Numbered from the stretch's first letter, positions 30,706-38,790 are shown. The stretch: DNA of 64,000 nucleotides from Bog-366 sp963722555 (GCA_963722555.1 CAVRNQ010000003.1:186001-250000); one strand, 5' to 3'. Made by a program: numbers and translations. Notes: generated by a model not told the origin, from the letters alone.

Positions 30706-31893
30706 ATGGCTAAACTCTCAGTTCGTGACCTCAACCCCAAAGGCAAGCGCATCTTCATGCGCGTGGATTTCAACGTGCCCATGAACGACGCCGGAGAGAT
30801 CACGGATGACACTCGCATCCAGGCCTCGCTGCCTACGATTCAGTACCTTATGGAGCGCGGCGGCCGGCTGATCCTGGCCTCGCATCTGGGCCGGCCCAAG
30901 GGCAAACCCAATCCCAAAATGAGCCTGAAGCCTGCGGCCACGCGCTTGGCGCAAGTGCTCGGCAAGCCCGTGGCTTTCGCGGCGGACTGCGTCGGACCGG
31001 AAGCCGAAGGCGCGGCGAAGGGGCTTAAGGACGGCGAGGTGCTTCTGCTTGAAAACCTGCGCTTCCACCCGGAAGAAGAAAAGAACGTTCCCGAGTTTTC
31101 CCAGCAGCTTGCGGCGCTGGCGGAAGTTTACGTGGATGATGCCTTTGGCTCTGCGCACCGCGCCCACTCCTCCACGGAGGGCATCACGCACTACCTTTCC
31201 CCCTGTGCGGCAGGGTTGCTGATGGAAAAGGAACTCGAATACCTGGGCAAAGCCGTGGGGAATCCCGCGCGGCCGTACCTTGCGATCGTGGGTGGCGCCA
31301 AAGTTTCCGACAAGATCGAGCTGCTGCAGAACCTGATGAAGTTCGCGGACAGTGTGCTGATCGGTGGCGCCATGGCTTACACCTTCCTGAAAGCGCAGGG
31401 CGTGGAAGTGGGCCAGTCGCGCGTCGAAGAAGACAAGCTCGACTTGGCTCGAGACCTGCTGCAATTCGCCGAGCGTCGCAGCATTGAGTTCCACCTGCCC
31501 CAGGACCACGTCGTAGCGGAAAAGCTCGACGCCAACGCCGCAGCGGAAGTGGTCGGCACACGCAGCATTCCCGCCAACCGGTTGGGTTTGGATATCGGGC
31601 CTGCCACGCGCGCCGCCTACGCTGCCCTGATTGCCAAGGCCAAGACCATCGTATGGAACGGGCCCATGGGCGTTTTTGAAATTCCCCAGTTCGCGGAAGG
31701 CACCATGGCCATTGCCCGCGCCGTCGCGGAATCATCCGCGGTTTCGGTGGTAGGCGGCGGGGACTCCGTCGCCGCCGTGAAGAGGGCGGGCGTGGAAGCG
31801 AAGATCTCGCACATCTCGACCGGCGGCGGGGCTTCGCTCGAGTTCCTCTCCGGCCTCACCCTTCCCGGCGTCGCCGCGCTGACGGAGAAGTAG
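30706..31893 (+). CDS. pgk: phosphoglycerate kinase
   Basis: 395 residues, complete. It transfers the acyl-phosphate of 1,3-bisphosphoglycerate to ADP. Signatures: GKRIFMRVDFNVPMN, LILASHLGRPKGKPNPKMSL, LLLENLRFHPEEEKN, FGSAHRAHSST, and the C-terminal nucleotide motif VVGGGDSVAAVKRAG with HISTGGGASLEFLSG. GGAGT upstream of ATG. It sits between gap and tpiA. Confidence 0.97.
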   Translation: MAKLSVRDLNPKGKRIFMRVDFNVPMNDAGEITDDTRIQASLPTIQYLMERGGRLILASHLGRPKGKPNPKMSLKPAATRLAQVLGKPVAFAADCVGPEAEGAAKGLKDGEVLLLENLRFHPEEEKNVPEFSQQLAALAEVYVDDAFGSAHRAHSSTEGITHYLSPCAAGLLMEKELEYLGKAVGNPARPYLAIVGGAKVSDKIELLQNLMKFADSVLIGGAMAYTFLKAQGVEVGQSRVEEDKLDLARDLLQFAERRSIEFHLPQDHVVAEKLDANAAAEVVGTRSIPANRLGLDIGPATRAAYAALIAKAKTIVWNGPMGVFEIPQFAEGTMAIARAVAESSAVSVVGGGDSVAAVKRAGVEAKISHISTGGGASLEFLSGLTLPGVAALTEK

Positions 31894-32079
31894 GCAGTAA
31901 GCACTAGGCAGCCGGCACTAGGCAGTAGGCAGAAACCAACGAGGAGGCATCATGGGGACGCTACGAAGCCGGCGTAAAGCTGCCGGGTTTCGCAATCATT
32001 CCGCCCAGCATTCGTCCGGCTGCCTAGTGCCTACTGCCTACTGCCGGCTGCCTACTGCTTACTGCCGACTGCCTACTTC
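31894..32079. repeat. inverted pair of heptanucleotide arrays between pgk and tpiA
   Basis: 31894-31935 reads GCAGTAA/GCACTAG/GCAGTAG-type heptamers; 32020-32078 reads the reverse complement (CTGCCTA/CTGCTTA/CTGCCGA). Together they could fold into a long imperfect stem around an 84-nt centre. The centre contains GAGGAGG and an ATG at 31952 opening a frame into the repeats, judged spurious. Confidence 0.75.
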
Positions 32080-32096
32080 TAACTAGGACGGAAAAC

Positions 32097-32855
32097 ATGC
32101 GAACCCCTGTAATTGCTGGAAACTGGAAAATGTACAAGACCATCGCGGAAGCGGTGGATTTCATTGAGAAGATCAAGCCGGTGGCAGCGAAAGCCGAGCA
32201 CTGTGAAGTGGTCGTGGCGCCGCCTTTCACGGCGCTGGCGGCGGCGGCTCAAGCTGCAAAGGGCAGCAAGGTCGCTGTGGCTGCGCAGGACCTCCACTGG
32301 GACAAGGAAGGCGCGCACACCGGAGACATTTCCACGGCCATGCTGCGGGATGCTGGCGCGACGCACGTCATCATTGGCCACTCGGAGCGCCGTCACGACC
32401 ATGGCGAGACCGACGAGCAGGTGAACCGCAAGCTCAAGGCGGCGCTAGCCGCGGGCCTCACGCCCATCGTGTGCGTAGGCGAAACGCTGGCGGAGCGCGA
32501 GTCCGGCCGCACCGGGGAAGTCCTGCAAACCCAGTTCGAGGGCAGCCTGGCCGGATTGACCCCCTCCGAATTTTCCCGTATCATGATAGCTTACGAGCCG
32601 GTTTGGGCGATTGGCACGGGGCGCACCGCGACACCGGAGATGGCGGCGGAAAGTCACCGCGTCCTGCGCGACCTGGCTCGAAAGAAGTTCGGAGAAAATG
32701 AAGCAAACGCCGTGCGCATCCTTTATGGTGGCAGCGTCAAGCCCGATAACGTCGGCGGGCTGATGTCCCAGGAGGGAATTGACGGCGCGCTGGTGGGCGG
32801 GGCGAGCCTGAAAGTGGATTCGTTTACCGCTCTCGTGAATTACCCGCGAGCCTGA
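32097..32855 (+). CDS. tpiA: triosephosphate isomerase
   Basis: 252 residues. It interconverts dihydroxyacetone phosphate and glyceraldehyde 3-phosphate. Signatures: AGNWKMYKT (active-site N, K), IGHSERR (catalytic His), IAYEPVWAIGTG (catalytic Glu), RILYGGSVKPDNV and GALVGGASLK. AGGACGG precedes the ATG. It is followed 25 bp later by secG. Confidence 0.97.
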   Translation: MRTPVIAGNWKMYKTIAEAVDFIEKIKPVAAKAEHCEVVVAPPFTALAAAAQAAKGSKVAVAAQDLHWDKEGAHTGDISTAMLRDAGATHVIIGHSERRHDHGETDEQVNRKLKAALAAGLTPIVCVGETLAERESGRTGEVLQTQFEGSLAGLTPSEFSRIMIAYEPVWAIGTGRTATPEMAAESHRVLRDLARKKFGENEANAVRILYGGSVKPDNVGGLMSQEGIDGALVGGASLKVDSFTALVNYPRA

Positions 32856-32880
32856 GCGCCGCGGGCCGGTAAGGAGCGGC

Positions 32881-33180
32881 ATGATTACTCTGGTCCAAGT
32901 CCTGCACGTTCTCGTCTGCGCCCTGCTGATCGGAGCCGTGCTCCTGCAGGGCGGCGAGAATGTGGATATCACTGCGGCCTTCGGAGGAACCAGCCAAGCG
33001 GCCTTCGGTCCGCGCGGCTCGGTCACCCTGCTGGCCAAGATCACCTGGGTGTTGGGAGCGCTTTTTATAGCGACGTCGATTACCCTGGCCGTGCACGCCT
33101 CGAGCCAGGGCAGTGGATCGTTGTTGGAAGGCGCGCCCGCCAAGTCCGCGCCCGCGGTTCCCGCGCCCAGCAAGAAGTAG
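32881..33180 (+). CDS. secG: preprotein translocase subunit SecG
   Basis: 99 residues with two hydrophobic helices (VQVLHVLVCALLIGAVLLQ; TLLAKITWVLGALFIATSIT) flanking the family loop QGGENVDITAAFGG with the typical S-Q-A-A-F-G-x-R-G. The C-terminus is a Pro/Ala/Ser/Lys-rich tail. It is part of the SecYEG channel. AAGGAG lies before the ATG. The tpiA-secG arrangement followed by tRNA-Leu is common in bacteria. Confidence 0.92.
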   Translation: MITLVQVLHVLVCALLIGAVLLQGGENVDITAAFGGTSQAAFGPRGSVTLLAKITWVLGALFIATSITLAVHASSQGSGSLLEGAPAKSAPAVPAPSKK

Positions 33181-33185
33181 GAATA

Positions 33186-33296
33186 ACAGTTGTCAGTAAT
33201 CAGTCTTCAGTCACCAGTAAGAACCCGTTCTGGCGCCAACTCGGGCCTGGCGGCTAGTAGATGAAAGCTGAAAACTGATAACTGAGAACTGCCTAT
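33186..33296. repeat. heptad arrays between secG and tRNA-Leu
   Basis: CAGTTGT/CAGTAAT/CAGTCTT/CAGTCAC units at about 33188-33222, and the inverse-looking CTGAAAA/CTGATAA/CTGAGAA units at about 33266-33295. They are the same class as the arrays in the gap-pgk-tpiA spacers. Confidence 0.65.
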
Positions 33297-33299
33297 TGT

Positions 33300-33383
33300 G
33301 CGGAAGTGGCGGAACTGGCAGACGCACCAGCTTGAGGGGCTGACGCTCGCAAGAGCGTGGGGGTTCGAATCCCCCCTTCCGCA
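33300..33383 (+). tRNA. tRNA-Leu (GAG)
   Basis: Acceptor stem GCGGAAG pairs with CTTCCGC, discriminator A. D-arm GGCGGAACTGGCAGAC, anticodon loop TTGAGGG (anticodon GAG), long class II variable arm (GACGCTCGCAAGAGCGT) and T-arm GGGGGTTCGAATCCCCC. The 84-nt length and long variable arm fit tRNA-Leu. CCA is not encoded. Confidence 0.96.
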
Positions 33384-33958
33384 TACCAACCTTTATTCTC
33401 AGCAGCTTATGCATTGGTGCAGAATGTAATATTCTGCACCAATGACTATTTAACTCGTTTGGACTCAGATGCTTGTCCAGATCGCCGGAGTCTGGCCTTG
33501 GCAACGAACAGACACCAAGCATCAATCCCGTATGATCAAAAGACTCGTACGCATTGAAGTATCGTAGCTTATGTTCCAGACTTTACTTCTCCAGTGCTTA
33601 CTCAAAAACTCCAATAGAACCTACAATCGCGACTCAATCACTCCACGGGGACTGGGAGGATCCAAATGACCTGGGTTCGTATGCTGGCGTATATCACGGG
33701 GGCGGTTGACCAGGAACTCTTGCTGAGGAACGAATATCGGGCAGCCGAGAACCGCATCCTCAAAGTCCAAAATGTCGCGGTCATAAAGGAACCGACGCAC
33801 CAAGCTGGACATACGATCAATCTACGCGCGATGCCGTGCGGAGGCAATGCTAAGCCGAACGGGCGAGCGCTGGCGGGCGGGAAATGCCGCGGACCTCACA
33901 CCCCAGAGGTCCGCGCTACGCTTCCTTGTAAGCGTCTGCGCCAGCTGGCTACCTCGTG
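33384..33958. other. intergenic stretch holding direct-repeat copy A
   Basis: Holds the 152-bp direct repeat copy at 33777-33928. Two copies of AGAATGTAATATTCTGCACC-like text around 33420-33442 form a short inversion (TGGTGCAGAAT / ATTCTGCACCA). No gene was recognised. Confidence 0.5.
33777..33928. repeat. 152-bp direct repeat, copy A
   Basis: Aligns without gaps to 34642-34793, with 19 mismatches counted by eye (about 87% identity). It starts GCGGTCATAAAGGAACCG and ends GTCCGCGCTACGCTTCCTTG. The two copies bracket the ferritin-like gene. Confidence 0.85.
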
Positions 33959-34174
33959 CTAGGGCTCAAGGCCATATTTCTTGGCGAGGCGGTTGTACCG
34001 CTGAACCAGCGCCTTCTCGTGACGCGCTTCATCTTTACAGAGCCCCACGAGAAGCTCTCTAAGCTCCTTGTCCTCGCACAGGTCCGCGGCTTGTTTATAG
34101 AGGGTCTGAGCATCCCGTTCCCGCTGCACGGCGTCTTTGAAAATCGAGAACAACTGTTTTGTCTTTTCGTTCAT
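33959..34174 (-). CDS. small ferritin-like (rubrerythrin-type) protein
   Basis: 71 residues from an internal Met (34174), chosen because the upstream extension to 34294 is low-complexity. The helix pattern FKDAVQRERDAQTLYKQAAD ... CKDEARHEKALVQRY supplies the E-x6-Y and E-x2-H residues expected for one half of a four-helix di-iron bundle. It would need to dimerise to build a full site. GGAGGA lies 17 nt upstream, rather far. It is bracketed by the 152-bp direct repeats and is not in an operon. Function is inferred from pattern only. Confidence 0.6.
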   Translation of the reverse strand: MNEKTKQLFSIFKDAVQRERDAQTLYKQAADLCEDKELRELLVGLCKDEARHEKALVQRYNRLAKKYGLEP

Positions 34175-34445
34175 TTCTCGAAGCACAGGAGTCCTCCTTT
34201 GCTTGGCAACCGAATCCCTCTGCTGCCCGCGTGCTGCTTGACTTAAACACACCTTCCGCAAGAAATCAATTCGCAGTCGCGCAACTGTCCGCAAGCCATC
34301 CGCATGAGAGCCGGCACAAAGCCGCGTGTTTGCGGTTCTCCTGTTGCCCCCTTCGGCGCGCAGAGTTGAAACTCCGCGCCAGCCCGCGATCTTGGAGTCC
34401 GCCAGGGGAATGTCGATGTAGCGCCACGGGCCGGTGCAGCAGGGG

Positions 34446-34600
34446 TTGGGGGCTCGGGACTCGGAATTCGGGATTGGGGATTCGGGGCTCGGGGTTCGGG
34501 ACTCGGGTGAGAGGAATCGGCTGATCCGGTGATCGGGTGATAGGGTGAATGAACCGCTCGCTCGTCACTTGTCACTCGCCACCCGTCACTTGTCACTGCT
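34446..34600. repeat. heptad low-complexity arrays
   Basis: Three runs with period 7: GGGACTCG/GGATTCGG-type (about 34450-34508), GGTGATC/GGTGATA (about 34524-34550), and GTCACTT/GTCACTC/GCCACCC (about 34563-34598). This is the same period as the arrays in the glycolytic spacers. Confidence 0.65.
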
Positions 34601-34641
34601 CTTAGCATAACCGCAAGGTAAGCCGCGGTCACGAAGATGTA

Positions 34642-34793
34642 GCGGTCATAAAGGAACCGCCGCCCCAACCTGGACATGCGACCAATCTACGCGCGATGCC
34701 GTGCGGAGACAATTGTGAACCGAAGCGGCGAGCGCTGGCGGGCGCGAAAACCCGCGGAGCTCACACCACGGAGGTCCGCGCTACGCTTGCTTG
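34642..34793. repeat. 152-bp direct repeat, copy B
   Basis: Second copy of the repeat at 33777-33928. It ends 138 bp before the SIR2-domain gene start and may contribute to its upstream region. Internally it contains CGCGGAGCTC and GAGGTCCGCG that can partly pair. Confidence 0.85.
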
Positions 34794-34931
34794 ATTTGTT
34801 ATTTCGGAGAGTGTACAACAGTTGCCAGGAAACGCCTGGGTCAAGATCGTGTGGTTGGAATCTCGTCTGGCGGTCATGGGGCGGTAGACATTGCAATGGG
34901 ATGCCTGCGCCACCAGCGTGGGGGGCTTCAC

Positions 34932-37733
34932 ATGCAGCAAGCGGACCTATTTCAAGTGGTCAATAGCGGTAGGGCTTGGGCATTCATCGGCTCGGGTGCA
35001 TCAACTGACGCCGGGTGTCCATCGTGGAAAGACCTCGTCAACCGTGTAGTAGAAGAGACCGCCCCGGATAAACGCACACAAATCCAACAAGACCCAACCT
35101 TCATTTCTGCCTTCGAGGAGACTCAGTACCCCAAGTGTTTCTCGCGAATCCAGCACTTTATTGGTCGAGACGCACTCGTTCAGGTGGTTCGGGATGAGAT
35201 GGGACGACACACTCAGGCGAGTGAGATACATAGAGCAATAGTTGACTGGCCTTTCGCCGGCTACATAACGATTAATTACGACACTCTGCTGGAAACGGCA
35301 CTTCTGCGGTACTTCAAAGAAACTTGGGTTCCGGTCGGAAATACTGACCCAGAAAGCAAGAAGGTTTCTGGTGATGCCTCCGGGATTGTCTGGCACATCC
35401 ATGGCTCGGTTGAGTTGCCAGAGGAGAAATCCAGATTAGTGATTAGCGAAGAAGATTATGACGATTTTTACCTCGAAGACAGGCCTGTCCTCCTGCAATT
35501 AAGAGCATTACTAGCTCAACGACGCGTCGTTTTCCTCGGCTTTGGCTTTAAGGACCCAGAGGTAATGCGACTGCTTAAAAGGGTCGGTAGAATGTTGAAC
35601 CCCGCGAGGCCAGTTCTCGGCTTCTTGGGTGGGCTACTAGCCGCGGAACATTCGGACCAACGTAGAGAGTTGTTGGACAAATACAATGTCAACGTCATCT
35701 CCTACAATATCGAGAACGGATCACACAGGCAGTTGGTAGACCTGCTTAACGTTTACGGCGGGCTGATCCTCAAACGGTCTCTCAAGTTCGGTCACGCTGA
35801 ACAGCCGTGTCCTTCTTATGATCCTGAAACGACAGGTCTGCTCATTTATAACGAGCTCTGCATGAAAGGGCAGGCAAAAGTGTCTGGGGACATTATCGGC
35901 ACTCTTTTGCGAGCAAGGATTCTATCTTCATTGAAGTACAAGGTTAATTGTACTAAGGAAGGAATCGTTACCGACCTAAATGATCGCACCAAATTGATGA
36001 AGCTTAATCCCCGGTCACGCGACGAAGTCTCTCTAGAGGTTCAGGCAGTTCTGGACGAACTGAATCAAAGCGGGTTGGTCCAGCCCTCAGGGGACGATGC
36101 GCTCAAGCTGACACAAAAAGGTCGTGACGCTGTCGAGCATCATTCCTCTCAAGCTGAATTGTACTCTGCGCAGTTTGTGGCTTCGCTGAAATCACGAGCT
36201 GGAGAACTTCTTCCCGGTCAACCTGAAGCCGCTGCGCGCGTTGCCAGAGGCTCTGAAGCCTTCATAAAGGATTGCGTCATTTGTCGTTCGCTTGGGGTCG
36301 CCATGGCCCAACTCCCCATCTCTTCTCTTACCCGTAATTACCACATGGTAGCACTCCTCCAAAACCTCCCCAAGTATATGGAGCAGTTGGAAGGCACTGA
36401 TGAAGCTATTGCCCTTTCCACGCTAGTCCAGTCAGTATTTGCGGCCCCGAAGGATAGCGAATCCAAATATATCGGAATGGCCCTACAAGCACAATTCGGT
36501 GTGCATCTCCTTGGTTACGATCCCCCAACACTACAAGTCAGGGCAAGGGAGCTATCAGAAACATCCTTTCTTGTCGACTCCAGTACCCTGATACAGTTTC
36601 TGGCAAGGTCGAGCAGGGCATACAAATCAGCAAGGATGCTGGTTAGCCGGTTAAAAAGCATCGGCTGTGAAACCGCAACGACAGACCTTTTTGTGGACGA
36701 GGTCGTTGGACACATCAGTTGGGCTGTTGACAACGTAAGTCTCAACGGAAGGATAAGCCAGAAGACCCTGGAGGCTGCAACTGGTCGAGCCGGAGAATGG
36801 ATCAACGCTTTCCTTGAAGGATTTCTCGAGGAAGTAAACAGTGGAAAGCTAGTAGATTTCTTTGAATATCTTGGCTCAACTTTAGGAACTAGACATTCTA
36901 AGGGGGGTATCGCGAGAGCAGACATTGAGCGCGTTCTTGTGAAGGAGGGTTTGGCTGTCAAATCGTTTAGAGACTGGGATGGGTTTGCCGACAGCCTATT
37001 CGCAGAGAGAGACAAGGAAGAAGAACGGATAACTGAGGAGCGCGCGCTCAGAAGTACCTACAAGGGTGAAAGACAGGTTCGAGCTGAAGCCGAGGCCCTA
37101 TTGATCATCCGTTTGCTTCGGGAAGGGATTCTCAGGTGGAATCATCATCAGGTTTCCAACGCCTACTTCCTCTCTCACAGCCGTGTGCTTGATGAAGTGG
37201 CAAAGCCTGGCTTAGCAGTTACCATGCGGCCAGAATCGGTAATCCAATGGGTTGCAACGCTCCGGCCATGCTCTCCGGAAGAGTTAGAAGGTCTTACAAG
37301 CAGTTTGTTCTGTGAATTAGCTGAGCGGAATCTGTTGCTAGTCAACCGAAAAAAACTCCGCAACATCTTTGCGGACCGCATTGACGCCTCCAAAAGCAAA
37401 CTCTTAGAGGTTTTAGAGAAACACAGAGAACTTATTGCAGAAGCATACGGGGAACCAGCCATCCAGAATTTCCGAGATGCAGATGATTTAGATGTGCCTT
37501 TCGTATTGGAGAACTTTGAGGTGCAACAAATCTCTGACCTCAAGGCCAAGTTGGAAGCCGAGACAAGAGCCAGGATAGCTGCGCAAACACAAAAGAGACT
37601 CACGGATACGGAGCGGACAGAGCTCAACATACTTCGAGCAAGAGATCAGCACCGGCGGGCAAAGGCGCAGAAGAACAAACGTCGCGCTGCCAGCAGACCG
37701 AGTAAGAAACGGAAAAAAAGAAAGAAGAGGTAG
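34932..37733 (+). CDS. SIR2-domain protein with winged-helix-like and PIN-like regions
   Basis: 933 residues. Residues 1-270 are a SIR2-like NADase/deacetylase fold: FIGSGASTDAGCPSW (NAD loop, 19-33), YITINYDTLLETAL (N115, Y116, D117), VWHIHGS (H155, H157) and FLGFGFKDPEV. About 305-400 looks like a winged helix (GDIIGTLLRARIL ... LKLTQKGRDAV). About 545-760 has a PIN-nuclease-like pattern (FLVDSSTLIQFLA, TTDLFVDEVVGHI, AEAEALLIIRLL, AYFLSHSRVL), though the last acidic position is unclear. The tail is a coiled coil ending in Lys/Arg. ATG 34932 fits the family N-terminus; 34791 is an in-frame alternative. Codon use is more A/T-rich than that of the neighbours, suggesting transfer. SIR2 proteins of this build often act in antiphage defence by NAD depletion; here that is inference. 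Confidence 0.75.
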   Translation: MQQADLFQVVNSGRAWAFIGSGASTDAGCPSWKDLVNRVVEETAPDKRTQIQQDPTFISAFEETQYPKCFSRIQHFIGRDALVQVVRDEMGRHTQASEIHRAIVDWPFAGYITINYDTLLETALLRYFKETWVPVGNTDPESKKVSGDASGIVWHIHGSVELPEEKSRLVISEEDYDDFYLEDRPVLLQLRALLAQRRVVFLGFGFKDPEVMRLLKRVGRMLNPARPVLGFLGGLLAAEHSDQRRELLDKYNVNVISYNIENGSHRQLVDLLNVYGGLILKRSLKFGHAEQPCPSYDPETTGLLIYNELCMKGQAKVSGDIIGTLLRARILSSLKYKVNCTKEGIVTDLNDRTKLMKLNPRSRDEVSLEVQAVLDELNQSGLVQPSGDDALKLTQKGRDAVEHHSSQAELYSAQFVASLKSRAGELLPGQPEAAARVARGSEAFIKDCVICRSLGVAMAQLPISSLTRNYHMVALLQNLPKYMEQLEGTDEAIALSTLVQSVFAAPKDSESKYIGMALQAQFGVHLLGYDPPTLQVRARELSETSFLVDSSTLIQFLARSSRAYKSARMLVSRLKSIGCETATTDLFVDEVVGHISWAVDNVSLNGRISQKTLEAATGRAGEWINAFLEGFLEEVNSGKLVDFFEYLGSTLGTRHSKGGIARADIERVLVKEGLAVKSFRDWDGFADSLFAERDKEEERITEERALRSTYKGERQVRAEAEALLIIRLLREGILRWNHHQVSNAYFLSHSRVLDEVAKPGLAVTMRPESVIQWVATLRPCSPEELEGLTSSLFCELAERNLLLVNRKKLRNIFADRIDASKSKLLEVLEKHRELIAEAYGEPAIQNFRDADDLDVPFVLENFEVQQISDLKAKLEAETRARIAAQTQKRLTDTERTELNILRARDQHRRAKAQKNKRRAASRPSKKRKKRKKR

Positions 37734-38131
37734 GGCAGCGGGTAGCGCAAAGCTATGCGCGGAACGCATTACTCTGCGGCACTCCTAAACGACCTCCCTT
37801 GAAGGCAGGGAGCAAGGGTTATAATCGCCCGCCGATCTACGGATGCGTCCTCGACGCCGGGAGAAAAGTGCTTCGGAATTGCACCCGAAGGCAAAAGGCC
37901 GCAGAGTAATCCCGCAGGACGCGGGATAACTCTGCATTGCAATACCGTAAGTTCTTGTTTTTTTAGCAAACATTTTTCGCGGGTGGCGCATACGTGCCGC
38001 TTTTTGGCATGTATGCGGTCACAGCGATCTCTAAGGGGCGCACACATTCCATATTGCGGAACGTATGCGCCACCCAGGTTTTTCATCAACCTGCCAGACC
38101 CCCGGGCAGAGGGTCGGGGCGTATTTCCCGC
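37734..38131. other. intergenic stretch after the SIR2 gene with a MITE
   Basis: No gene is recognised. It contains GCCGCAGAGTAATCCCGC / GCGGGATAACTCTGC, an inverted repeat at about 37899-37936, and the MITE at 37981-38075. Confidence 0.5.
37981..38075. repeat. 95-bp MITE with GGGTGGCGCATACGT termini
   Basis: 20-bp inverted termini, 37981-38000 and 38056-38075, match at 19 of 20 positions. The core GGCGCATACGT resembles the palindrome at 175-228. It encodes nothing. Confidence 0.8.
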
Positions 38132-38159
38132 TTGACATTACGGTTATTTATGCTATAGT
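38132..38159 (+). promoter_or_regulatory. near-consensus sigma70 promoter of an isolated unit
   Basis: -35 TTGACA (consensus) at 38132-38137, 16-nt spacer, -10 TATAGT at 38154-38159. It faces a short unit that ends at the terminator 38423-38446. It is the best-matching promoter in the window. Confidence 0.75.
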
Positions 38160-38324
38160 ACACAGCGGTGCTAGCTCCCCGCTAGCCAGGGTAGGCATTT
38201 GAATCCATCGCGGAGTTTAGGCGGAGCGTGGCGAATGGGCTCACAGCAGGTTCTCGCCGGGAGTGCGAACGGCCAAGTAGGGCCTGTTCGAGAACCGCCC
38301 ATTCTGCCAGTCGCTCAAGAATTC

Positions 38325-38435
38325 ATGATGAAAATCAAGAAAGCAAGGCTCACCAAAAAATATGTTAAAAATGAAGATCGACCCGACTATGTGTATGAAA
38401 ACAAAGGGGCAAGTGACACAATGCCCGATAATTGA
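38325..38435 (+). CDS. possible 36-residue basic peptide
   Basis: The frame begins MMKIKKARLTKKYVK and is lysine-rich, followed by an acidic/aromatic part (NEDRPDYVYENK). It is in an A/T-rich patch directly after the structured leader, and its stop codon lies inside the terminator hairpin. No strong ribosome-binding site is seen (AAGAATTC before ATG). It is either a small protein or an accidental frame in an RNA gene. Confidence 0.4.
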   Translation: MMKIKKARLTKKYVKNEDRPDYVYENKGASDTMPDN

Positions 38436-38446
38436 TCGGGCTTTTT
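38423..38446 (+). terminator. intrinsic terminator
   Basis: Stem GCCCGAT / ATCGGGC (7 bp, loop AATTG) followed directly by TTTTT at 38442-38446. It closes the unit started by the 38132 promoter. A degenerate second copy (GATCGGGTTTCTT) follows about 52 bp later. Confidence 0.8.
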
Positions 38447-38527
38447 AGCCGACAATTCACAAATTTCGCGATAATGGACGACAATCGATCGGGTTTCTTG
38501 ACCGAAAATGCACAAATTGCGCGGTGA
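38431..38527 (+). repeat. tandem duplication of the terminator-distal sequence
   Basis: 38431-38474 and 38483-38527 align with an offset of about 52 nt (TGATCGGGCTTTTTAGCCGA vs CGATCGGGTTTCTTGACCGA; then CACAAATTTCGCG vs CACAAATTGCGCG), with several substitutions. The second unit has lost the T-run. Confidence 0.65.
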
Positions 38528-38790
38528 TTCGGGGCGAAACCAGCATGTTGCCGGAAGGAAATGAGCTTAGCGCGCTATGCCACTTGGCTCGCTGCTTGCG
38601 CTATTCTCGAAAGTCGAGGCGCCGCCATATCGGGTACGGATGTCATTTGGAATAGGATCGCATTCGAATGACTGCGACTCGGAGCGCCCGGTTCTCGCAA
38701 ATGACACCACTACCACATTTCGCCGCGCGTTGAATCGGGTTCGGCGGGAGAACGCAGACGAGGCTTGGAAGCTGTGAAAAAACAAACAAT

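Larger units (their letters stand above)
38166..38446 (+). ncRNA. candidate structured RNA or leader, about 280 nt
   Basis: Between a strong promoter and an intrinsic terminator lies a region with stacked helices. GCTAGC/GCTAGC is at 38170-38186. A long arm is built from GAATGGGC/GCCCATTC (38233-38240 with 38297-38304), GGTTCTCG/CGAGAACC (38249-38256 with 38289-38296) and AACGGCC/GGCCTGTT (38268-38274 with 38281-38288). No known RNA family is recognised. It may be an sRNA, or a leader for the 36-codon ORF at 38325. There is no downstream gene on this strand. Confidence 0.5.

Noticed and set aside
31952..32086. 45-codon frame with GAGGAGG upstream between pgk and tpiA
   Set aside because: Its second half simply translates the CTGCCTA heptads (PTAYCRLPTAYCRLPT); an artefact of the repeat is more likely than a gene.
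30226..34600. Heptad arrays considered as a CRISPR array
   Set aside because: Units are 7 nt with no unique spacers of 30-40 nt, and no cas genes are present.
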